This document shows, in pieces, positions 6,534-14,096 of a stretch of 29,265 nucleotides of DNA. The stretch's first letter is position 1. Each line of letters opens with the position of its first letter. A program made the translations under genes and the position numbers. The notes under the pieces were generated by a model. The model worked only from the letters and a program-made list of their open reading frames with translations, searched no databases and was not told where the DNA came from. The DNA comes from a virus, in IMG/VR virus record IMGVR_UViG_3300017963_003227, positions 1 to 29,265 of that record; one strand, 5' to 3'.

Positions 6534-7330
6534 TGTAGGGCCTCTATAAGGTGACGTAATTGGGTTAGCAATATTTCCCCTAGTTCTGCTTTTTCTTTGG
6601 GGGACCTAGCATAATTGCCGTCGTCTCCTGTTGCATAGTGGTGAAGGTACTCTAGTCCTTCCACTATACCAATAGACCCCCCTGCTTGAACCCACAAATA
6701 GTTCAATAAAAAAGAGTCACAAGCATCAAACACCATACGCCAATAATGGCTTTTCCGTTTCTTCTCTTGGATACCCAACCAGTTAGGTAACAGTAAGTCA
6801 GCCCGTTGTCCACGGTATTTTCCAAACACTTTCATAAATGTCTTTTGGTGGACAACCTGATTGCCTGTGTTAAAGAAACAAGGAAAGGAAGGATGTCTGA
6901 TGATTCTTTTGAGAGTCTTTCCGTTGTAGCTTCCAATTAGCTCTCTGTAATCAAATTTAGGCTTGGCAAAGCTAGGACAATACCAACTTTTTTCTGTACG
7001 CCAAAGAGATAGGACCTTGTCAATGTATCCTGCATCCATGCAGTTATCTGAATCACAAGTGATAACCCAAGCACTTGTACTGCGGGCAACGGCTTCAATT
7101 TTGTTTACAAAAACACCCAGGTTTTGAACGTTGCTACCTATCCAAAGTTTCTTGGGTTCTTTGGATAAAAGTGCTAACAATTCGGAATAGCGTTCTGAGC
7201 CATCGTCTACAATAACAATTTCACGTATTGACGGGTGCTTCTGAGCGTAGCTAATACATTGTAACAGTCTATTTCCGCAACCGCGACGTTCTTCCATTTC
7301 ATCGAATGCGGTTATTGCTAAAGTCAGCAT
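6530..7330 (-). CDS. Family 2 glycosyltransferase
   Basis: ATG 7330 is preceded by a near-perfect AGGAGGT with 6-nt spacing and lies 1 nt after the upstream stop, so it is preferred over an in-frame ATG at 7375. The 266-aa protein has the GT-A opening LTLAITAFDE, the nucleotide-binding VIVDDGSE (39-46) and the metal-binding DxD in TCDSDNCMDAGYID (91-104), all GT2 hallmarks. The C-terminal part includes conserved-looking HPSFPCFFNTGNQVVH and Trp-rich segments. It probably transfers one sugar from a nucleotide-sugar donor in the cytoplasm; donor and acceptor cannot be told from sequence. It belongs to the glycan cluster. Confidence 0.85.
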   Translation of the reverse strand: MLTLAITAFDEMEERRGCGNRLLQCISYAQKHPSIREIVIVDDGSERYSELLALLSKEPKKLWIGSNVQNLGVFVNKIEAVARSTSAWVITCDSDNCMDAGYIDKVLSLWRTEKSWYCPSFAKPKFDYRELIGSYNGKTLKRIIRHPSFPCFFNTGNQVVHQKTFMKVFGKYRGQRADLLLPNWLGIQEKKRKSHYWRMVFDACDSFLLNYLWVQAGGSIGIVEGLEYLHHYATGDDGNYARSPKEKAELGEILLTQLRHLIEALQ

Positions 7331-7331
7331 G

Positions 7332-8003
7332 CTAGTACCTCCTGTCCTTACTGGTAAAAAAGTTACTTTCTTCATTTTTAGGCAGAGGCATATCCTCTTT
7401 TGCTACAATTGCCTTTTGTAAAAAGATCAGCCCGTTGTTTCTTCCTGCAAGAGGTTTGCAGGTGTCACAACCTATTACAGCTACTTGAGCAATCGTGCTC
7501 TGACTACGAATGATCGCTGCCCACTCTTCCTCAATGAGGTGCAGTATTGTAAAATGCCCTGGATCAGTCCAGCTTTTATGAAAGATGGAGAAAGCGTCTT
7601 CAATACAGTACCATCCACCGGGGTTAACAAAGGGCCATAAGGCTTTGAAGGATTCAACATGGTGCCACCCTCTGTGACTCCCGTCGTCTATAACAAGAGT
7701 TAATGGTCCTTCTACTTTTGCTACTTCTTCCAAAAAGCTTTTGTTACCTTGGTCTCCCTGGTAACATTGGATCCTTTCTTCTCCTTTTAGCATGCTTTCC
7801 TTTGTAATATCAACACCAACTATGTTTGCAAGAGGAAAAAAGTCACGCCACATGCGCAGAGAACTGCCACGCATAATTCCTAGTTCCAACAGGGTGAACC
7901 GTTCCTCTCTAATCGGTTTGAATCGTTCTTCATAATGGTTCAGATAGTTGTGACCTACTTTGTCCGTCTTGTTTTTGACACCCAATTCAACTAGTGTAGC
8001 CAT
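7332..8003 (-). CDS. Macrocin-type class I SAM O-methyltransferase
   Basis: The 223-aa protein opens with GVKNKTDKVGHNYLNHYEERF, matching the TDK..H.Y...YE.. start of demethylmacrocin/TylF/MycE-like sugar O-methyltransferases. Motif I is LLELGIMRGSS (38-48), the SAM ribose-binding acid is in IVGVDI (Asp65), and VIDDGSH (104-110) with GGWYCIED (129-136) holds the metal-binding acids of this family. It probably methylates a hydroxyl of a sugar. The C-terminal tail (from about 190) is charged and may be disordered. Its start overlaps the preceding gene's stop by 1 nt. The enzyme class is firm; the sugar is unknown. Confidence 0.82.
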   Translation of the reverse strand: MATLVELGVKNKTDKVGHNYLNHYEERFKPIREERFTLLELGIMRGSSLRMWRDFFPLANIVGVDITKESMLKGEERIQCYQGDQGNKSFLEEVAKVEGPLTLVIDDGSHRGWHHVESFKALWPFVNPGGWYCIEDAFSIFHKSWTDPGHFTILHLIEEEWAAIIRSQSTIAQVAVIGCDTCKPLAGRNNGLIFLQKAIVAKEDMPLPKNEESNFFTSKDRRY

Positions 8004-8908
8004 CAGTTACTCCTTTTAGGAAAAACAGTACCGAATGCAGCCAAGTTTTCTGCGTAAAATTCGTGACACACTTTGTCTAGTCGGGGCAGAGAGTATGCAT
8101 CCATGTCAGGCGTTTTTTCAATCCAAGGAGCGTACCACCGACCATAGTGCAGAGCAACAGGTATTTCTCCTCCACGCCACCCTCTAGCAATTGAAGGCAC
8201 TCTTGCATTCTCCTCATCTAAGCCCCAAAAGCACCAGGCCTTTTCTCCTACTTGTGCCATGTCTTCATGCATAAGTAAGTCAATAATCTGTTCGTCAGTT
8301 CCTCCTTTTTCTGGGTTGTTACAGACATGGTACTCTTGCTGTAGTTCGTTCAGTCTTTGTACGGTGGTAGCAGGAATACTTTGTGGTTCCCATAACAACA
8401 GGGCAGTAGACCACATTTTATCCGCAGAAAGAACGTGCGGAAACTGTTCTGCCATTCTTTCATAGATGGCTGTATGCTCTTTCCATTCTTCGTCCCAAAT
8501 TTGCCAACCCATAAACACAGGGACTTCTTCACGGCTAGAAAGAATCCGCTTGCGAATCTTACAGCCAAATCGAGCAGAGAGTTTTTCGCGAGGCCACGCT
8601 GTAAGTTGATCAAACAGAGGCTGGAAGGGTTGTTGCACAAGCACGTCAGCGTCAAGATAGAAAGCTTGCTCCCAACGATTGAGTTGTTCATCAAAGATGC
8701 GAAATTTGGCAAGGAAACCTTGCTCTTCCACTTCTAAAGTGTGAAACCCTCTTGACTCTAAATCATCTATCTCTTTGGAAGGCAGGTGTGAACACACCCA
8801 TAGATAGTCGCCACGATACTGTCCCTGGTTATGACAGTTTACAGCAAGTGACTTGTAGTGGGGTAGGTAAGCTTCATCTGTTACAAAAACAACAACTGTA
8901 CGGCTCAT
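8003..8908 (-). CDS. GT8-like glycosyltransferase, third of three tandem paralogs
   Basis: The 301-aa protein begins with a strand VVVFVTDEAYLPHYKSLAVN (about 5-24), followed by FLAKFRIF (65-72) and the DxD strand FYLDADVLVQQP (83-94). This is the order of GT8/GT-A glycogenin-like transferases. The C-terminus has ALHYGRWYAPWIEK and VCHEFYAENLAAFGTVFPK, shared with the two upstream paralogs at 8910-9743 and 9740-10624. The DxD residues are intact. It probably adds a hexose or similar from a nucleotide sugar. Three diverged copies in a row suggest duplication and specialisation on successive sugars or sites. Confidence 0.78.
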   Translation of the reverse strand: MSRTVVVFVTDEAYLPHYKSLAVNCHNQGQYRGDYLWVCSHLPSKEIDDLESRGFHTLEVEEQGFLAKFRIFDEQLNRWEQAFYLDADVLVQQPFQPLFDQLTAWPREKLSARFGCKIRKRILSSREEVPVFMGWQIWDEEWKEHTAIYERMAEQFPHVLSADKMWSTALLLWEPQSIPATTVQRLNELQQEYHVCNNPEKGGTDEQIIDLLMHEDMAQVGEKAWCFWGLDEENARVPSIARGWRGGEIPVALHYGRWYAPWIEKTPDMDAYSLPRLDKVCHEFYAENLAAFGTVFPKRSN

Positions 8909-8909
8909 G

Positions 8910-9743
8910 TTAAGTGTTTTCTTTCTTAGGAAAAACAGAGGCGAAAGCGTTTCGATGTTGTACGTATGCTTGGTAACAAGTTTTGCCTAAAGGATTGTTG
9001 TAGTACCCTCCAGCCCCTTCTATTTTCTCTATCCAAGGGGCGTACATACCCCAATAGTGCGACACAACAGAAGGGTTGTCAGCCTCATCAAAAGCAAACC
9101 AAGTAACACACCATTTAGGTAAGGGGGCGAGTCTGTCGTACAAAGCAAGGTTCATTACCTGTTGATCGTACTCTCCTGGATTGATTTTACAAAAACGATC
9201 TTGAATGTCGTTCATGCAGACTACTGTGCCTTTTGGAACCCTTTGCGGAGAAAAGAGGACAGCACTACTAACGAAGATACGTTTGTGAATAATAGAAGAG
9301 TATTGCTGTTCTAGTCTCAAAAAAGTGTCTTTTTGTTCTTGAGGGTCAACCCCTTCCTTTTTACAAAAGTGTAGCCAGTCGTCCATGATGGTCGTCTTTT
9401 GCGACCCATCAAAGAAAATTTTGTCAGGCTGGTCATATAGTACTGATAAGATTGTGTTCAAGTTTTTTTGCACTAGAGCATCGCAGTCTAGGTACAAAAC
9501 AAACTGCCATACTCGTAACCAATCATCAAAGATGCGAAATTTGATACGGTTAGTCCAACTCTTCTCTGGAGCACGTAAAATTGTAATACCCCGATTCTCT
9601 ATTGAGAAAGTGTTACAACCGCCTGGACAAATCAAAACAAAGTCTCCTTGCCAATTGCCTTGTTTTGCACAGTTCACAAACAAACTTCGAGCATGATCTA
9701 AGTAAGCACCATCAGCAACCAAAACTAGTGCATGTGGTTTCAT
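8910..9743 (-). CDS. GT8-like glycosyltransferase, second of three tandem paralogs
   Basis: The 277-aa protein is similar along its length to both neighbours: ALVLVADGAYLDHARSLFVN at the start, IKFRIFDDW (67-75), DxD strand LYLDCDALVQ (83-92; Asp-Cys-Asp) and the C-terminal APWIEK...CYQAYVQHRNAFASVFPK signature. Its ATG overlaps the upstream paralog's stop by 4 nt. The DxD motif is intact, so it should be an active metal-dependent transferase. Donor and acceptor are unknown. It lacks the R-G-W-R-G-G/D-E segment found near the C-terminus of the other two copies, which may reflect different acceptor use. Confidence 0.77.
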   Translation of the reverse strand: MKPHALVLVADGAYLDHARSLFVNCAKQGNWQGDFVLICPGGCNTFSIENRGITILRAPEKSWTNRIKFRIFDDWLRVWQFVLYLDCDALVQKNLNTILSVLYDQPDKIFFDGSQKTTIMDDWLHFCKKEGVDPQEQKDTFLRLEQQYSSIIHKRIFVSSAVLFSPQRVPKGTVVCMNDIQDRFCKINPGEYDQQVMNLALYDRLAPLPKWCVTWFAFDEADNPSVVSHYWGMYAPWIEKIEGAGGYYNNPLGKTCYQAYVQHRNAFASVFPKKENT

Positions 9744-10624
9744 ACTATTGGGAACTCCTCATTAAATGCCTTTACGCATTCAGCGTAGAATTCGTGACAC
9801 ACAACGTTTAATCGGTGATTACGGTATCCTCCAGTTTCGGGAGGCAACCCCAAGGCTAGTAACCCTTTCAAGGCGTCTCCCTCTGGAGGGTACTTTACAA
9901 TCCAAGGAGCCATCCACCGCGTGTAATGTAGGATTACAGGCTCCTCATCTCCTCTCCATCCTCTGCCTACACTCTTTACACGATTACAAGGCCAATCGTT
10001 GCCCATGAAAGTCCAGTAGTCTTTTCCAGCTTCCTCTAGTTGATCATACAATAGTAGGTTGACCAACATCTGATCAGCACAAGTAGGATTGATCTCTTTG
10101 AATTCTTCATGCAACTGGCGTAATCTTTCTTGAGTGTCTGGAGGTAAGCTTTTAGGACGAAAGAAGAGGATAGCCATATTGAACATTTTGTTCGTAACAT
10201 GAGGGTACAATTCTTGGACACGAAGGTAAGCGTCTGTGTGTTCTTCCCTTTTTTCATCCCAATGTTTGAGAGCACTTAGAGTGTCTCCATCCTCTTGGTT
10301 TGCTAGTAGTTTTGGTAATCGTGACCGCAGTCCATCAAAGACTTTTTGTAGGGGTCCTTGGACTACAATGTCTAAGTCTAGAAGAAGACACTCATCCCAA
10401 CGGTGAAAGAACGGAGTAAAAGCATGAAACTTGACCATAAAGTCCCAAGAACCTTTTACTTCATAGACATGGATTCCACGATGTTGAAAGTCTGATGCGC
10501 CTCCTCCTGGAGTGATGATACAAAAATCCCCTTTCCAACCTCCTTGTCTTTTGCAGTTGACAAGAACATATTTGGCGTGGTCAAAATAGTTTTGGTCAGC
10601 AACAAAGCAGATAACCTGGTTCAA
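9740..10624 (-). CDS. GT8-like glycosyltransferase, first of three tandem paralogs
   Basis: The start is taken as TTG 10624: AAAAGGAG lies 8 nt upstream and the codon overlaps the FkbM stop as TTGA, mirroring the ATGA junctions elsewhere in the operon. The longer frame to 10681 lies within the FkbM gene. The 294-aa protein has VICFVADQNYFDHAKYVLVN (4-23), FMVKFHAF (62-69), DxD strand LLLDLDIVVQG (80-90), NMAILFFRP and the shared C-terminal LHYTRWMAPWIVK and VCHEFYAECVKAFNEEFP. It is probably a metal-dependent transferase in the same glycan pathway. It has a small insert (PPEGDALKGLLALGLPPETG) relative to the other copies. Confidence 0.78.
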   Translation of the reverse strand: MNQVICFVADQNYFDHAKYVLVNCKRQGGWKGDFCIITPGGGASDFQHRGIHVYEVKGSWDFMVKFHAFTPFFHRWDECLLLDLDIVVQGPLQKVFDGLRSRLPKLLANQEDGDTLSALKHWDEKREEHTDAYLRVQELYPHVTNKMFNMAILFFRPKSLPPDTQERLRQLHEEFKEINPTCADQMLVNLLLYDQLEEAGKDYWTFMGNDWPCNRVKSVGRGWRGDEEPVILHYTRWMAPWIVKYPPEGDALKGLLALGLPPETGGYRNHRLNVVCHEFYAECVKAFNEEFPIV

Positions 10625-11382
10625 AAGACTAGCTCCTTTTTGATGGCGCCAAAGTACCTTTGCTCTTCTTCTAAAACACATTGATGAGTTTCTTTTAGAG
10701 CATCTACTAGCCCATGTTCAATCAATACTTTGTTTGTTTCGTGTTCTGTTCCGGTTCCTTTTGTGTAGTAGTGCGTTTCCATTGTAAGCACATCAACCCT
10801 TCGCAAAGCCTGTAATGAAGGCTTGTGAGTGATTATGCAATTTTCTCCCCCTTCACAATCCAATTTCAGTAACAGTCTGTCGGTTGGACAGACCCACTTT
10901 TCAACCAAAGCGTCTAAACTGATTGGGGAAATATGCGGACATTGATTGTAGATAGGCAGTGCGTCTCTACCCGCCTGTCCGGGAGGAGAAGCCATTTGCT
11001 CTACAGGAAAACCAATTTGGTCTTGGGTAACGTAGCTGTTTGTTGCGCTGTAATAAGACTCTGCTGTGTCTTCTGAAAGACCTTGCCATACAGGCCCAGT
11101 AGCTAATGCTAATTGAAAGCACTTAACACGGGGTAGGTGCTCTACAAATGATTTTAATCCTGCAAAAGTAACAGGGTCAGGTTCAATTGCTACGATCTGA
11201 GCCAGAGGAAACAAGCACCGTGCAAAGGTAGTAAAGCTTCCAACGTTGGCACCTACATCCAAAACAACGTCAGGGATAATAGGACAAGACTTTAATCGGT
11301 AATAGTCTTTGCCACAAACCTCATTGAAACAGAGTTCAAATTCCCGTTTGTACGTTTCTGTGTACTCTTGCTGGCTGAGCAT
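10621..11382 (-). CDS. FkbM-family SAM methyltransferase
   Basis: The 253-aa protein has motif I VVLDVGANVGSF (39-50), acidic motif II VAIEPDP (64-70) and the FkbM landmark LKLDCEGGE (172-180), where the conserved D-x-E-G-x-E element sits at the end of a strand. FkbM enzymes methylate hydroxyls, often on sugars or polyketides. Between the SAM fold and the FkbM motif is a longer, less conserved stretch (about 100-160) that may hold the acceptor. The ATG follows the previous gene by 22 nt and has no clear ribosome site. It is one of three FkbM proteins in the cluster. Confidence 0.85.
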   Translation of the reverse strand: MLSQQEYTETYKREFELCFNEVCGKDYYRLKSCPIIPDVVLDVGANVGSFTTFARCLFPLAQIVAIEPDPVTFAGLKSFVEHLPRVKCFQLALATGPVWQGLSEDTAESYYSATNSYVTQDQIGFPVEQMASPPGQAGRDALPIYNQCPHISPISLDALVEKWVCPTDRLLLKLDCEGGENCIITHKPSLQALRRVDVLTMETHYYTKGTGTEHETNKVLIEHGLVDALKETHQCVLEEEQRYFGAIKKELVF

Positions 11383-11403
11383 AAAACACTATCGCTTGTT
11401 GAG

Positions 11404-12120
11404 TTAGTTGGTTGTATCGTTGGTAGTAGCTTCCCCAGAGGTGAACTTTCGATTCTTTGCCCACACGTGGATACAAGCCCCATAACACTTAGTCCAAACA
11501 GTATGGGATTGCGCTAGTTCAAAAATAAAACGGTAAAGGGTTTCTGCAACGTGGGGAACACAACTACCGCATTGAGCCCAGACATGAAGTTCTGCTGCGA
11601 AGTATCCAGAGTTCAAAATCACTTGCTTGCTTTTCTTCTCGGTGATAGCAAACAGTTCTGCGCTTTCGCAGTCCATCTTGACTACGTACTTTTTGCCCCT
11701 ATGAACATTGTAGAGTTCAGCAAGAGAAACACTTTGAATTTTACTAGGTTGTAAGTTTTCGTGCCAACAAGGGTGGTCTCGATTTACTACCATCCAGTGT
11801 AGCGGGGGTGTTGTCGGTTGCGGCTCAAACATTTCTCCTTGTCCTAATGCCTTTTGAACAGGAAAAACGTTAGAGTACCCCAACTGTTGTGCATTAGTGA
11901 CAAGTCTTTTGAAGCTCCAAGGATTGGGTTCTACTGCTACAATTTTGGTAAGTGGAAAATTGGCAGCAGCAAACATTGTAATACTGCCCACATCCGCACC
12001 TATGTCATAAATAACGTCAGGAACAAACGACAATTTTTTCAATCTATACTCGTCAGCAGAGCCAGCAGACAAAAACAGAGAATTCAGTTCGTCATCAGTC
12101 ATGTTTTCTTGCTCTGTCAT
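11404..12120 (-). CDS. FkbM-family SAM methyltransferase
   Basis: The 238-aa protein resembles its downstream neighbour: VIYDIGADVGSITMF (36-50), VAVEPNPWSF (61-70), then VKMDCESAE (147-155) in the place of the usual D-x-E-G-A-E, with Ser replacing the conserved Gly. The N-terminus (MTEQENMTDDELNSLFLSAG) is an acidic helix. A C-terminal stretch of about 70 aa contains several Cys, Trp and His residues (HVWAQCGSCVP, WTKCYGACIHVWAK). It is probably a sugar O-methyltransferase; the Gly-to-Ser change may alter substrate choice. A 4-nt gap separates it from the upstream methyltransferase. Confidence 0.8.
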   Translation of the reverse strand: MTEQENMTDDELNSLFLSAGSADEYRLKKLSFVPDVIYDIGADVGSITMFAAANFPLTKIVAVEPNPWSFKRLVTNAQQLGYSNVFPVQKALGQGEMFEPQPTTPPLHWMVVNRDHPCWHENLQPSKIQSVSLAELYNVHRGKKYVVKMDCESAELFAITEKKSKQVILNSGYFAAELHVWAQCGSCVPHVAETLYRFIFELAQSHTVWTKCYGACIHVWAKNRKFTSGEATTNDTTN

Positions 12121-12124
12121 GAAG

Positions 12125-12658
12125 TCACTCCTTTGTACGCTTTTGGAACACCCAAGTAGCTAACCGTTCTTGAGTAAGAAAGTAAGGTAGATTATTGACT
12201 TTACTAAACTGGTCTACGTCTTTTGCTACAGGGTTGTCTCCACAGTAGTCATGTCCTAACAGGTATCCACCCTGTTTAACTTTAGGCAACCAAGCATTGA
12301 TATCTTGAGCCACTTGAATATGGTCTGCGTCAATGTACACCCAATCAAAGTAGTCTTTAGGAAAGAGAGTAGCAGCAGCAAGTGACCATTCACGTAAAAT
12401 ACGTACTGCGGGGTTGTTTGCATACCGTTCCAAGAGTGTGTAGTAACTTTTTAAGTAGTCTTGGTTGATCTTATCAACAGTCAAAGGGTCCCAACCAGGA
12501 GGACACTGCCAGCAGTCAATTAGATAAAAACGTCGTGGGCTGTTTTTTTGAAGAATTTGTTGAGAAAATTGCCCATCTAACACTCCAACTTCTGCTGCAA
12601 CCCCGTAGCAAGGCAAAGTAGCCATAAGGGTTGTTCTGCTTGTAAGGTCTAGTCTCAT
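12125..12658 (-). CDS. Class I SAM methyltransferase, second of a tandem pair
   Basis: ATG 12658 gives an ATGA overlap with the upstream gene and is preferred over the in-frame ATG at 12676. The 177-aa protein has motif I AEVGVLDGQFS (22-32), a D-C-W element (LIDCW), YIDADH with the following IQVAQDINAWLPKVKQGG, and LLGHDYCGDNP. This is the Methyltransf_24 layout, where the D-x-D-H acids may bind a metal or the substrate. It closely resembles the preceding gene. It probably methylates a sugar or phosphate-linked hydroxyl; the substrate is unknown. Confidence 0.8.
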   Translation of the reverse strand: MRLDLTSRTTLMATLPCYGVAAEVGVLDGQFSQQILQKNSPRRFYLIDCWQCPPGWDPLTVDKINQDYLKSYYTLLERYANNPAVRILREWSLAAATLFPKDYFDWVYIDADHIQVAQDINAWLPKVKQGGYLLGHDYCGDNPVAKDVDQFSKVNNLPYFLTQERLATWVFQKRTKE

Positions 12659-13209
12659 CGTTTTTGTACCGCCCAACTAGGATAGTTCTTTTCGTACAAG
12701 CTGTCTCCTTCTGTTACGAACAAAGGTAGCTTTTCCTTTTTAACAAACGTATCAACATGATGCTTTACCCGCAAGTGGTCTCCGCAGGTTAGGTAGTCAT
12801 GTCCGGTAAGCCACCCCCCTCGTTTAATTTTTGGCCACCATGCTGCAATGTCTTGGTCTACTTGGGTGTGGTCTCCGTCAAGGTATACCCAATCAGGAAA
12901 AAGGAAAGGAGTGGCGGCGGCAAAAGACACAGAGAAGTCACGAACGATCTGCACCCTTGCAAGGAGAGCAAACTTGCCACACACTGCTTGGTATCGTTGT
13001 TCCTGCTCCGGCTGAGAGACGTTAGCAGCATCCTCTTCATGTTCCTTTCCTTGTAGAAACAACCAGGGGTCAACTAGGTAGAGGACAGAAGGAGTACAAA
13101 CCTGTAATAGTGTCTCAGAAAACAAACCTTCTGACACTCCTACTTCAACACCTACTCCGTTTTTGGGAAGAGAAGCCATCAGTGTAGATCGGTTTTTCAG
13201 GTTGAGCAT
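12655..13209 (-). CDS. Class I SAM methyltransferase, first of a tandem pair
   Basis: The 184-aa protein has motif I VEVGVSEGLFS (21-31), LVDPW (45-49), VYLDGDHTQVDQDIAAWWP (108-126) and LTGHDYLTCGD, aligning segment by segment with the next gene (12125-12658). Both belong to the Methyltransf_24 group. Start codon ATG 13209 overlaps the epimerase stop by 13 nt. The pair probably arose by tandem duplication and then diverged, as identity by eye is concentrated in the SAM and DxDH motifs. Its role is presumably in tailoring the same glycan. Confidence 0.8.
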   Translation of the reverse strand: MLNLKNRSTLMASLPKNGVGVEVGVSEGLFSETLLQVCTPSVLYLVDPWLFLQGKEHEEDAANVSQPEQEQRYQAVCGKFALLARVQIVRDFSVSFAAATPFLFPDWVYLDGDHTQVDQDIAAWWPKIKRGGWLTGHDYLTCGDHLRVKHHVDTFVKKEKLPLFVTEGDSLYEKNYPSWAVQKR

Positions 13210-14096
13210 GTTGCTTTAATCCCTTCTGGTAAAGTAAAAAATGAACGAAGAGAGGGTAACAAGGAATGCATGAGGGTTGTGTCTAACTGTTGGTGCTCTA
13301 TTTCTTGTAGTGTTTTTGGTCCGGGTAGGCTTACTGGACTACACTCTCTTTTCATAGTTGAGCAGATTAACTGAATAATCTCTGTTACTGTAGCCATCTC
13401 TCCAGAGCCTACGTTGATTGTTTTACCCCAAGGAATTGCTTCCATTAGGCCAACAACAACAGCAATGAAATCTTTTATATAGATGAACTCTCTAGAAAAA
13501 CGATCTGCTCCAGTTGTGATCTCTGGCTGGTGCCCTGCACGTAGTCTTTTGATAGTGTTAGGGATGAGTCGGCTTTTGTTTGGATCACTAGGACCATACA
13601 CGTTTGCTGATCGAACAGTAAATACAGGTACACCAAAGTTTTTGTAGTAGCATCTAGCAATGTGACCAGCACAGGCTTTTGACGCCTCATAAATACCTGT
13701 CGGATTTAACGCTTGGTCTTCTTTGTAGGGCAGAGGTCCTGGTCCATATGATTTATCACTCTCCATACACATAACCCCTTTGATCTGTTCTGAACGGCGA
13801 CAAGCTTCCAGCAAAGCAGCAGTACCCATAATGTTAACAGAAAAGCAGTCAAGAGGGTCTTGGCAGCAGTGCCGGACAATAGACCGAGCAGCACAGTGGT
13901 AAACAAAGTCTATTTCCAAATTGACAAGTAAACTCAGTAGTCTGTCTGTGTTTGTAACGTCAGCCTGAACTGCGTGAAAAGTAGCTGTTGATGGGAAGCG
14001 ATCATGGTAGACGCCAACAACGTAGTGTTCCTTCTGTAAATACCTACAAAGATGGTTTCCAATAAACCCAGCAGCACCAGTAACCAAAACGTTCAT
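13197..14096 (-). CDS. NAD-dependent NDP-sugar epimerase/dehydratase
   Basis: ATG 14096 is chosen: AAAGGAG lies 8 nt upstream and it overlaps the fusion gene stop as ATGA. The 299-aa protein starts directly with the Rossmann motif NVLVTGAAGFIGNHL, followed by DFVYHCAA, the Ser-Asp-Lys active-site element MESDKSYG, the catalytic YxxxK (IYEASK) and SANVYGPSDPNKSRLIPNT. The last element and the length are reminiscent of CDP-glucose or GDP-mannose 4,6-dehydratases and related extended SDR enzymes. It probably converts a nucleotide sugar used by one of the neighbouring transferases. It is the only visible nucleotide-sugar enzyme in the cluster, so other donors must come from the host. Confidence 0.88.
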   Translation of the reverse strand: MNVLVTGAAGFIGNHLCRYLQKEHYVVGVYHDRFPSTATFHAVQADVTNTDRLLSLLVNLEIDFVYHCAARSIVRHCCQDPLDCFSVNIMGTAALLEACRRSEQIKGVMCMESDKSYGPGPLPYKEDQALNPTGIYEASKACAGHIARCYYKNFGVPVFTVRSANVYGPSDPNKSRLIPNTIKRLRAGHQPEITTGADRFSREFIYIKDFIAVVVGLMEAIPWGKTINVGSGEMATVTEIIQLICSTMKRECSPVSLPGPKTLQEIEHQQLDTTLMHSLLPSLRSFFTLPEGIKATCST

